This document shows positions 8,492-14,369 of a DNA stretch of 64,000 bases, in pieces (within the stretch, counting starts at the first letter, position 1; each line of letters starts with the position of its first letter). The DNA comes from Cacconaster sp045617505 (GTDB taxonomy: Bacteria; Bacteroidota; Bacteroidia; Bacteroidales; UBA932). A model generated the notes under the pieces. The model did no database searches, was not told the DNA's origin, and saw only the letters and a list, made by a program, of their open reading frames with translations. The stretch covers positions 42,184 through 106,183 of the forward strand of contig JAZLIS010000103.1 of assembly GCA_045617505.1 (NCBI GenBank), written 5' to 3'. A program made the position numbers and the translations under genes.

Positions 8492-8692
8492 TCATCTTAC
8501 GAAAATCAATTCGTCTGCAAGTTGCTCGACTGTTTTTTCAAGATATGGAGAACCGGGACGGGTGATGTCATCAGCAATTTTTGACTGCATTACTATTGAA
8601 GCGGCATCACGAGGTGAGATGTTATGTTTCGATGCAATGTAGGCTGTCAAGTTCGAAAGAAGGCTATTGGCTTTGATAATAATATCGCTCAT
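8492..8692 (-). CDS. Small protein downstream of HTH gene (DUF3791-like)
   Basis: A 66-residue protein. The central region SKHNISPRDAASIVMQSK followed by SPYLEKTVEQLADEL resembles short DUF3791-type proteins that occur in Bacteroidetes and Clostridia beside HTH or ADP-ribosyltransferase-like partners. Assignment to that family rests on pattern memory and is uncertain. Its ATG overlaps the stop of the HTH gene by four bases (ATGA), so the two are translationally coupled. The pair has the size and order of a toxin-antitoxin or regulator-effector module. No catalytic motif can be identified. Confidence 0.55.
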   Translation of the reverse strand: MSDIIIKANSLLSNLTAYIASKHNISPRDAASIVMQSKIADDITRPGSPYLEKTVEQLADELIFVR

Positions 8693-9177
8693 ATTAGATT
8701 CGTATCAGTTGTGATTGTACCCTTCCATATACGCCCACCATTATTATAGCATATAACCATAAGGTCTTTGACAACCTGAGCCCTTGGCAATGTCTGCTCA
8801 AGAAGAAAATTACTTTCCATAAAGTCAACTGCCTTATAAAGGAGCAGAAACTTAAAAGCATCAGAATTAGTCATACCATACTCTTGGGCAAACCAGAACG
8901 TTCCAATGGACAGGAACTTGGATTTCAGGTCGCGGTTTATGGGACTCTCCTCATAGCCCGGAATCTGAATCACCATCCGCTCTCCCATCAATTCGATAAG
9001 AGCAGCTGACTCTTCTGCCGAGATTCTTTTTTGCCCGTTTTCAATCTTGCTGATTCCACTTTTGCTCATTCCCACCAGACGGCCCAACTGTTCTTGAGTC
9101 ATATTTTTGGACTTGCGGACTGAAGAAATCTTGCTTCCAAGTATATTCGCCGTATCACAATCAAATTTCTGTTTCAT
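8689..9177 (-). CDS. XRE-family HTH protein with C-terminal DUF3791-like region
   Basis: A 162-residue protein with an N-terminal Cro/CI-type helix-turn-helix: RKSKNMTQEQLGRLVGMSKS followed by GISKIENGQKR at about residues 17-47. The C-terminal half (FWFAQEYGMTNSDAFKFLLL and further) is alpha-helical and resembles the DUF3791 region fused to HTH domains in Bacteroidetes. It is the first gene of a two-gene unit with the small protein at 8492. A 28-bp perfect palindrome overlaps its promoter at 9222-9249, the arrangement expected for an autorepressor. It most likely acts as the DNA-binding, antitoxin-like member of the pair; that role is inferred. Confidence 0.75.
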   Translation of the reverse strand: MKQKFDCDTANILGSKISSVRKSKNMTQEQLGRLVGMSKSGISKIENGQKRISAEESAALIELMGERMVIQIPGYEESPINRDLKSKFLSIGTFWFAQEYGMTNSDAFKFLLLYKAVDFMESNFLLEQTLPRAQVVKDLMVICYNNGGRIWKGTITTDTNLI

Positions 9178-9211
9178 AATCCTACAAATCCTACAATACT
9201 ACAATATGGGA

Positions 9212-9249
9212 CAAATATAACAATAAGTTTCCAAATTTGGAAACTTATT
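9212..9249 (-). promoter_or_regulatory. Promoter and 28-bp perfect palindromic operator of the HTH gene
   Basis: On the minus strand the -7 element TATATTTG covers 9219 to 9212, with a TTTC-type -33 element about 20 bases upstream (9243-9240). Bases 9222-9249 form a perfect palindrome with half-site AATAAGTTTCCAAA, covering the -33 element and most of the spacer. Binding of a dimeric HTH protein here would block RNA polymerase. The palindrome also lies 11 bases beyond the ATPase stop codon and could form a weak RNA hairpin there, but it lacks a T tract. Confidence 0.75.
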
Positions 9250-9260
9250 ACAGAATATAC

Positions 9261-10334
9261 CTACCCCTCCTTTACCCACCTCCCGAAGAATGGGTCCTCC
9301 AATTCGTAATGGTCTGTCTTATTGACATATCCGAGCCGGACTAATTTCTTCAACGAGCTGAACAGCGTGCTTTGGGCCGTGGTCTTGTCTGAAACAAGTT
9401 TCTTCCCGTCAGCAAGAATGGTCAGCACACGTCTGTCCGTCCGGTTAAATGTTCCCCAGAATCGTTCGTAATCCAAAGTGTGTTCCTGAATCAGCGAAGA
9501 TATTGCATATTCGACCACATCGTCATACCTGTTCTCGTATATCATCTTATCGTACACCACTGAGGCAAGTTGTTGAGTGTAATATGGGTGCAGCGATGTA
9601 AAAGACAATATTCCCTGAGTTATTTCTTCTTTTGAGCAGGACTCTGATTCCGGCACGGAGGGGAGTCGTTCGACTATATATGAGTAGAAATCGTTATATG
9701 GAATCTTTTTCAGGTTCATCCTTTGACCGAAATGATAGAACGGAGATTTCTTCTTTTCAAAGATATCTGTCATCATCGATTCCTGCGAACCCATAAAAAT
9801 ATAGTTGATTCCTTTTTGCCGTTGGATGATGGATCGCAACTGCTTGGGAAGTTTCTCATCTATATCACATACTTCCTGGAATTCGTCAAACACCACTATC
9901 ATCCGCTTATCTTTTCTCGAGACCTTTTCGATTAGCGACATCGCGTCTTCCAAAGCAATGAATTTGTCTTCACCATACTGAAAGAATGAGACATCCCAAC
10001 CGTCATTCACAGGATTGTATGTAAGTCTGGGGGCTATCCTGAATTGGGACAGCAATAGCCTTATCTTTTCAATGGGGAACAATGAACAGATGGATTTGAC
10101 AATTTGAGAGGACAAATCATCAACACTCAACACTTTCATCATATCAATGGTGATGGCCGGCCGATCCAGTCGGGTAATTGCTTTGTTTATCAAGCTGCTT
10201 TTGCCGAATCTCCTTGGCGAAATCAAGACAAGGTGGTTCTCACTGTCCAATTTATGCAATACCTCTTCCAATTCCTTTACACGGTCAGTAAAGAAATCTT
10301 CTTCGACAATGGTTCCGAATTTAAATGGATTCAT
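9261..10334 (-). CDS. AAA family ATPase (archaeal-type ATPase_2 family)
   Basis: A 357-residue P-loop ATPase that opens with NPFKFGTIVEEDFFTDR, the typical start of this family. Walker A is SPRRFGKSSLINKA (about residues 39-52), Walker B is MIVVFDEFQEV, and sensor-like IFMGSQESM follows. A C-terminal winged-helix region (FNRTDRRVLTILADG, TTAQSTLFSSLKKLVRLGYV) ends in PFFGRWVKEG. Function in bacteria is unknown; the wHTH suggests DNA binding. It is transcribed from its own promoter within a nested inverted-repeat region at 10334-10427, and is separated from the HTH pair by the 9222-9249 palindrome. A relic of a second copy lies at 8446. Confidence 0.85.
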   Translation of the reverse strand: MNPFKFGTIVEEDFFTDRVKELEEVLHKLDSENHLVLISPRRFGKSSLINKAITRLDRPAITIDMMKVLSVDDLSSQIVKSICSLFPIEKIRLLLSQFRIAPRLTYNPVNDGWDVSFFQYGEDKFIALEDAMSLIEKVSRKDKRMIVVFDEFQEVCDIDEKLPKQLRSIIQRQKGINYIFMGSQESMMTDIFEKKKSPFYHFGQRMNLKKIPYNDFYSYIVERLPSVPESESCSKEEITQGILSFTSLHPYYTQQLASVVYDKMIYENRYDDVVEYAISSLIQEHTLDYERFWGTFNRTDRRVLTILADGKKLVSDKTTAQSTLFSSLKKLVRLGYVNKTDHYELEDPFFGRWVKEG

Positions 10335-10427
10335 AATCAGTAATGTAGTGTATTCGAAAATATTCGATACGAAATTTTTCGATTACGAAATTATGAATAT
10401 TTTCGAACATTACAAAAAAACTGATTA
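10334..10427 (-). promoter_or_regulatory. Nested inverted repeats and promoter upstream of the ATPase
   Basis: On the minus strand TTTG (10416-10413), 19 bases, then TAATTTCG (10393-10386) fits the -33/-7 promoter with one mismatch. Around it are nested inverted repeats. TTCGAAAATATTC at 10353-10365 is mirrored by GAATATTTTCGAA at 10395-10407. GTAATGT at 10340-10346 is mirrored by ACATTAC at 10407-10413. TAATCAG at 10334-10340 is mirrored by CTGATTA at 10421-10427. The whole 94-bp block is close to a large imperfect palindrome ending at the start codon. It could be an operator or a cruciform or recombination site. Confidence 0.6.
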
Positions 10428-10664
10428 TTTCATCCGACCAACTCATTTGCATCAATATGTAGTACCAAAGCTAGCCTGGTGACTGTGCTGAAATTCGCAG
10501 ACTACTATTTTTGGATAACCCCATACTCAAGAATGGTGTCAGAAGCAAGATCAACTCTGTCATTCCAGAAAATACAAGTCCTGATAGAATCAAGTTGTGC
10601 GTCAAAGCAGACATAGAGCTTTTAGTCCTGTTGCTTTATCAACTCTCCTGCATTAAGAAGGATC
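10428..10664. other. Gap with a possible decayed coding segment
   Basis: No intact gene is present. On the minus strand the frame from 10621 to 10505 is open for about 39 codons between stops and reads like native protein (CFDAQLDSIRTCIFWNDRVD). It has no start codon in place and follows directly on the metallophosphoesterase. It may be the remains of a fourth gene of that operon. Confidence 0.3.
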
Positions 10665-11396
10665 TCACGGCAATTCCTTGAATTCCATTATATCCAGCAT
10701 GCTGTAGAGAATGCCGTCAATGCTGGATGTCCAGGAATGATGGAAGTGTCCGTAGAACCAATGCAACAGCGGATGACCATTCTGCTTCAGGAAGTCCAGT
10801 ACTCGGTCGATTTCACATCGTTCATACTGACAGTCGACAGACAAAGAAGGGTCTTTCTCAAGCCAATAGTCAAGACTGGCTTTTGTTACGAATTCACAAA
10901 AGGAAGGGGCTGTATGGGTGATTACCGTGTCGATGCGGCACTCTGACGATATCTCCATCAGTTTGTCGGCATTGAAAACCGGTTTCTCGTCTTTCCAATA
11001 GCTTATTTCCGCTCTCCTGCTGCTACGGTCTACGCTAACCGCACCTCCTACGCATAGAATCTGATGGCCACAGGCTTTCAACACTGCATAATCAGGAACA
11101 CAGCGGAATCTGTCGTGCTGAACCTTCTCGTCATTGAAATAGGACGGATCATCGTGATTCCCGCGCAGCATCACCACCCAATTGTTTGAGCGGCTCAATT
11201 TGTTAAGCACACGTTTGTAGATGTGCTCATAATACCCCAGCTTCTCAAAACCGAATCCACAGTCACCCGCTACTATCAGGAGAGTATCAGTCATGCGGTA
11301 TCTATCACAGAGTCTATAGACCAACTCCGTGAATTCTCCGTGAATATCGCCAGATATAACTATTGACCTGGCTTCGGCAAACTCAAATGACCTCAT
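10665..11396 (-). CDS. Calcineurin-like metallophosphoesterase, third gene of an AbiE-like operon
   Basis: A 243-residue metallophosphoesterase with the full set of metal ligands: GDIHGE (Asp17, His19), GDCGFG (Asp45), GNHDD (Asn80, His81), a later THTAPSF His and YGHFHHSW near the C-terminus. Such enzymes hydrolyse phosphomonoesters or phosphodiesters, including cyclic nucleotides, dinucleoside polyphosphates and RNA ends. The ATG overlaps the stop of the AbiEii-like nucleotidyltransferase by four bases (ATGA). That gene likewise overlaps the AbiEi-like gene, so the three are coupled. A phosphoesterase translated with a nucleotidyltransferase toxin suggests reversal, trimming or processing of the modified RNA; that is hypothesis. 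Confidence 0.88.
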   Translation of the reverse strand: MRSFEFAEARSIVISGDIHGEFTELVYRLCDRYRMTDTLLIVAGDCGFGFEKLGYYEHIYKRVLNKLSRSNNWVVMLRGNHDDPSYFNDEKVQHDRFRCVPDYAVLKACGHQILCVGGAVSVDRSSRRAEISYWKDEKPVFNADKLMEISSECRIDTVITHTAPSFCEFVTKASLDYWLEKDPSLSVDCQYERCEIDRVLDFLKQNGHPLLHWFYGHFHHSWTSSIDGILYSMLDIMEFKELP

Positions 11397-12250
11397 TGCG
11401 ATCTTATGATTTCGGCCATTCTGGATAAGGCCCTTGATATGGTTTCAAACGAACTGGTTCTTGCATAATCAGCGAGATCGTTAAGTAGATAGCTGTCTTC
11501 TTCCAGAGCGACTTCGCTGTTTATCAGTGACGAATACAGGTGTCTGTGCTCCTCGGAAAGAATTGTCTTCATCTCAGACGCGAGCCACTCTGCTCCGGCA
11601 ACGGTAATATCAAAGGAATCGGCATCCAGGCTGATTTCATTTGGAATACCATCTGACTTGAGCGCAAGAGTGATATAGGCATTTTCAAGGAAGAACTGCA
11701 TGTCGGCAGCATCTTTCCGCGTCCTGAGATGACGATCGTTCCAAGCATCCAGTTTAATGAGCCACTGCCCGCTCATAGATGCTATCCTGAATGACAGAGT
11801 CACGTCAATTGTTATCTGTAATGCATGGCTCATGACATCGGAGAAACAGCGTACCGACATCACTGGATTACCATCAGGCGGCCATGCGACACGCTCATCA
11901 GAGGCAATTGCGCCGAATGGGACGACATCAACCTCGTATACAGCGGATGAATCTGGAACCGAGTACAGGAACTTCTGTTTTTCCGGAGCTTTCTTGAACC
12001 CCTTTCTCTCAAGTATCGACGTCAGAGCATCGTACTCATCCCACTGCTCGAGGAACACGGCTACATCAAGATCCATTGTCTGCCTCGGAGCATCCTCCAC
12101 TCCAAGGGCCTTCAACAATATATCGCGTGCGGCAGCGCCTACTACATACAGAGGTGCACCCATTTCATCGTATGCCTGCTTCAATGCCTGCAACGTCCTC
12201 AGGATGGCCGGATTGCCTATCTGATTTCCACTGATTCTATACTCTTTCAT
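11393..12250 (-). CDS. AbiEii-like nucleotidyltransferase (type IV toxin candidate)
   Basis: A 285-residue protein with a DNA polymerase beta-type nucleotidyltransferase core. VVGAAARDILL is the nucleotide-binding G..RD-like loop. TMDLDVAVF supplies the catalytic Asp pair (Asp60, Asp62), and YEVDVVPFG supplies the third Asp (about 108). The rest is helical, as in AbiEii/AbiGii toxins. Characterised relatives (AbiEii, MenT) use NTPs to block cell growth, MenT by adding nucleotides to the tRNA 3' end. The gene overlaps the AbiEi-like antitoxin gene upstream and the metallophosphoesterase downstream by four bases each. All catalytic positions appear intact, so it is unlikely to be decayed. Confidence 0.78.
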   Translation of the reverse strand: MKEYRISGNQIGNPAILRTLQALKQAYDEMGAPLYVVGAAARDILLKALGVEDAPRQTMDLDVAVFLEQWDEYDALTSILERKGFKKAPEKQKFLYSVPDSSAVYEVDVVPFGAIASDERVAWPPDGNPVMSVRCFSDVMSHALQITIDVTLSFRIASMSGQWLIKLDAWNDRHLRTRKDAADMQFFLENAYITLALKSDGIPNEISLDADSFDITVAGAEWLASEMKTILSEEHRHLYSSLINSEVALEEDSYLLNDLADYARTSSFETISRALSRMAEIIRSQ

Positions 12251-12822
12251 AGCAGTTCCTTTATTCTATCCGCAGTCTCCAGGCATCTGTCCTCATTCAG
12301 GGCAAGAAGATCCGCATAGACAACCATCGGAGGGACTCCTTCACTTAACCAGAATTTTTTGTAGACATAAATCTCCCCGTTCTCGTCAGGGACCATCCTT
12401 CCGGTGGAAATGAGCGCGTCAGTCTTTTCGGGGACATAGATGTCCCATCTCTCCGGACGGATATAATCTGTCAGCAGGTATGCAGCTGGCTCGCCTCCCC
12501 AGCAGATTCCCTGCGGAAGAGAAATGTCTTTCCACTGTTCGCGCACTGACGGGGCCAGAAAACGAAACTTGCATACCAGATATTTCTGCTTGAGGCCGTC
12601 AGCATAGCCTCGCGACCAACGCTCAATCAACTGACGGCGTTTCCGAACAGCCTTCCCCTTAGAAGTCTCAACAATGTAGCCTGCCTCTGCCAGTTCGTGA
12701 AACTTAGTCTGAACTGAGCCCAGAGACATACCTGTATTTTCAGATATTGTCCTTAACGGCTTATTTACGTTCTCCTTATCCTCCAAAAGGTAGAACAATA
12801 GTTTCATCTCAGATTTCTGCAT
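12247..12822 (-). CDS. AbiEi-like antitoxin/autorepressor
   Basis: A protein of 191 residues if started at the ATG at 12822; the frame extends only to a TTG five codons upstream. The N-terminus is a winged helix (LRTISENTGMSLGSVQTKF, HELAEAGYIV). The C-terminal domain carries CWGGEPAAYLLTDYIRPERW and DIYVPEKTD, characteristic of type IV AbiEi antitoxins. Known AbiEi proteins repress their own operon by binding two inverted repeats upstream. Two such repeats are present here at 12844-12878. It is the first gene of a coupled three-gene operon (antitoxin, nucleotidyltransferase, phosphoesterase). Confidence 0.8.
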   Translation of the reverse strand: MQKSEMKLLFYLLEDKENVNKPLRTISENTGMSLGSVQTKFHELAEAGYIVETSKGKAVRKRRQLIERWSRGYADGLKQKYLVCKFRFLAPSVREQWKDISLPQGICWGGEPAAYLLTDYIRPERWDIYVPEKTDALISTGRMVPDENGEIYVYKKFWLSEGVPPMVVYADLLALNEDRCLETADRIKELL

Positions 12823-12843
12823 GTCCGTATAATTCAAGCAATG

Positions 12844-12878
12844 TGTTCAAAATTTTTGAACATTCAAGTAAAATTGAA
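12844..12878 (-). promoter_or_regulatory. Two inverted-repeat operators upstream of the AbiEi-like gene
   Basis: Bases 12844-12862 form a 19-bp palindrome (TGTTCAAAA, one central base, TTTTGAACA). Immediately next to it, TTCAA (12863-12867) and TTGAA (12874-12878) form a second, gapped repeat with the same half-site. Paired operators of this kind are known for AbiEi autoregulation. A clear TAnnTTTG -7 element is not visible for this gene. Confidence 0.65.
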
Positions 12879-12981
12879 CGCTGATGGGCAAAATTAGCTA
12901 ATATTTAGAATATTACAAATATTTTATCAATTTCAGAATACCTTTTCTATCTTTCATACATCCGTTCAAATGTAAAAATAC

Positions 12982-13013
12982 AACATCAGGCGACAATTAA
13001 ATCCGATAGGATG
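12982..13013. repeat. Direct repeat, copy A (32 bp exact)
   Basis: Thirty-two bases starting AACATCAGGCGACAATTAAA are identical to 13881-13912. Weaker similarity continues on both sides (roughly 12966-13022). It lies 66 bases downstream of the hicB stop codon on the minus strand. The remaining gap between hicB and the AbiEi-like gene is AT-rich with no other feature apart from the operators. Confidence 0.85.
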
Positions 13014-13079
13014 TAGAAAAGATGTGCGTCAACTTTTGATGGTTGATTCCGGTTATTGTAGATAATAAGACAGCCTGAT

Positions 13080-13481
13080 TCACAGATGGGCAGCAAGAAG
13101 GCATCGCCCGCATTCGTGAAGTGCGGATTCTATTTTTTTCAGTTGCTTGGCAGAAATATAGGTTTTCCCCTGTCTGTACTGCCTCATCAAGGACGGATTG
13201 ATACCCGCTCTTGCAGCAAATTTCCCAACATTTATGAAATCATAGCAATTGAATAGAGCCGCAAGGTCATATTTGTATTCAAATGTGAGATTCTGAAGTT
13301 CCTCGGGAAGACTTTCACCGCCCCCGCTGAATTGTTCACACACCTCCCTATAAGTCGATTCAAAATCCTCCTTTGCAATACTTGCGGTTGTCCCCTCTCC
13401 CACAATCGTTGATTCAAGATCAGGAGCATATACACTGTATGTTCCGTCTTTCCCTTTCTCAATCAGTGCTATCGTTTTCAT
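13080..13481 (-). CDS. hicB: HicB-family antitoxin
   Basis: A 133-residue protein starting at the ATG at 13481; the codon before it is a TTG and need not be used. The N-terminal half is the partly degraded RNase H-like HicB fold: IALIEKGKDGTYSVYAPDLE, then a helix with STYREVCEQF. The C-terminal half is a HTH (KFAARAGINPSLMRQYRQGK) that would bind operator DNA. Its start codon overlaps the hicA stop (TGATG), giving the usual hicA-hicB order and coupling. It should neutralise the HicA mRNA interferase and repress the operon. Confidence 0.88.
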   Translation of the reverse strand: MKTIALIEKGKDGTYSVYAPDLESTIVGEGTTASIAKEDFESTYREVCEQFSGGGESLPEELQNLTFEYKYDLAALFNCYDFINVGKFAARAGINPSLMRQYRQGKTYISAKQLKKIESALHECGRCLLAAHL

Positions 13482-13663
13482 CAAAAACCTATCTGTTTTC
13501 TTAATTTGTAATATAGTCCAGGCTTAACTTCTTCTTTATCATGTCGTTCCAGGACAAGAACATCATTTCTGTCCGGATGCCTGAAAATGTCGTGCCGAGA
13601 ACCATGACTCCATAAATACCAGCCATTAGCCATCGCTATCCTTCTTACCTCACTCCACTTCAT
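13481..13663 (-). CDS. hicA: HicA-family mRNA interferase toxin
   Basis: A 60-residue basic protein starting at the ATG at 13663. The open frame runs four codons further to a TTG, but that TTG is part of the TATATTTG promoter element and cannot be in the transcript. The dsRBD-like HicA fold is recognisable from MKWSEVRRIAMANGWYL, then SHGSRHDIFRHP with the catalytic His region, and ERHDKEEVKPGLYYKLRKQI. HicA toxins cleave mRNA independently of the ribosome. The start is only about 10 bases from the -7 element, so the mRNA is almost leaderless. Confidence 0.88.
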   Translation of the reverse strand: MKWSEVRRIAMANGWYLWSHGSRHDIFRHPDRNDVLVLERHDKEEVKPGLYYKLRKQIGF

Positions 13664-13672
13664 CTTTCGCCA

Positions 13673-13700
13673 CAAATATATAATAAAAATGTTATATATT
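13673..13700 (-). promoter_or_regulatory. hicA promoter -7 element and inverted repeat
   Basis: TATATTTG on the minus strand covers 13680 to 13673. An inverted repeat with arms AATATATA (13675-13682) and TATATATT (13693-13700) overlaps it and is a plausible HicB operator. A good -33 element is not evident at the expected distance. Confidence 0.55.
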
Positions 13701-13765
13701 ATCCTACAAAGTTAATATTTGCAACTGATTTTGCAGTCCAAGTATAAGAATTTTCACTCGAAAAA

Positions 13766-13806
13766 AAAAACGTAAATCCTATAACCAGGAACAGATTTAC
13801 GTTTTT
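13766..13806. terminator. Bidirectional intrinsic terminator upstream of hicA
   Basis: AAAAACGTAAATC (13766-13778) pairs with GATTTACGTTTTT (13794-13806), a 13-bp stem with a 15-base loop and A/T tracts on both sides (ten A at 13761-13770). It would stop minus-strand transcripts from the XRE gene at 13961 before they reach hicAB. Confidence 0.7.
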
Positions 13807-13880
13807 GTGGAAATTTCAGTGTTTCGAAAACCTGCACAAAATTGTAACTTTGTAAAAGTACATTCGTCAAATGTAAATAT

Positions 13881-13912
13881 AACATCAGGCGACAATTAAA
13901 TCCGATAGGATG
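13881..13912. repeat. Direct repeat, copy B (32 bp exact)
   Basis: Identical to 12982-13013 and in the same orientation, 899 bases apart. It lies 48 bases downstream of the XRE gene stop, just as copy A lies downstream of hicB. The interval between the copies contains exactly hicAB with its promoter and terminator. Confidence 0.85.
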
Positions 13913-13960
13913 CAGTAAAGACGCGTGATATCTCAGAGCCTATTGATATAAGGAACAATA

Positions 13961-14290
13961 CTATTTCTTACCTCTGCTCTTTGAAGCCCGCTTGCGAATC
14001 TTAATTTTTGCCGCCTGCACAGCATTGAAATATTCGTTCGGGCTCAATTCCTCTTCCTCCACCAAAGGCAAAAGTATATCCATTTTCCCTAAGATCCGAA
14101 GCACCCTTACAAACGAATCGAAGGATTTGATTTCCCCCTCTTCCATTCTTACGATTGAGGATACCGATACACCGGTACTGTCTGCCAAATCTTGCCTGGA
14201 AATATTTTGCTTCAACCTGACCCCCTTTAATCTGTCTGAAATTCTCTTCACGATTTCAGTATCAGACAGCATATAGAAATTTTCTACCAT
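13961..14290 (-). CDS. Orphan XRE/HipB-like transcriptional regulator
   Basis: A 109-residue protein with a Cro/CI-type HTH near residues 20-52 (LKQNISRQDLADSTGVSVSS followed by IVRMEEGEI). A helical stretch LPLVEEEELSPNEYFN and a very basic tail (KIKIRKRASKSRGKK) follow. It looks like a HipB-type antitoxin, but no HipA-like kinase or other toxin is adjacent. The gene has its own TATATTTG promoter and two TATCAA-TTGATA operators, one at the start codon and one over the -33 region. It may be the remaining half of a module or a regulator acting on other genes in the island. Confidence 0.8.
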   Translation of the reverse strand: MVENFYMLSDTEIVKRISDRLKGVRLKQNISRQDLADSTGVSVSSIVRMEEGEIKSFDSFVRVLRILGKMDILLPLVEEEELSPNEYFNAVQAAKIKIRKRASKSRGKK

Positions 14291-14344
14291 ATCAAATTTG
14301 ATAAATTACACAGCAAATATAGTAATTAATTATCAAAATTGATA
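14290..14344 (-). promoter_or_regulatory. Promoter with twin operators of the XRE gene
   Basis: The -7 element TATATTTG occupies 14321-14314 on the minus strand. A perfect 14-bp palindrome, TATCAAATTTGATA (14290-14303), touches the ATG. A second site, TATCAAAATTGATA (14331-14344), sits over the -33 region. Centre-to-centre distance is 41 bases, about four helical turns, so two dimers would lie on the same DNA face and flank the -7 element. Confidence 0.75.
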
Positions 14345-14369
14345 CTTTAAGACCAATAAAAAAAAATCT

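Noticed and set aside
12982..13912. Integron attC site or CRISPR repeat
   Set aside because: Only two copies 899 bases apart, no spacer pattern, and no RYYYAAC/GTTRRRY cores.
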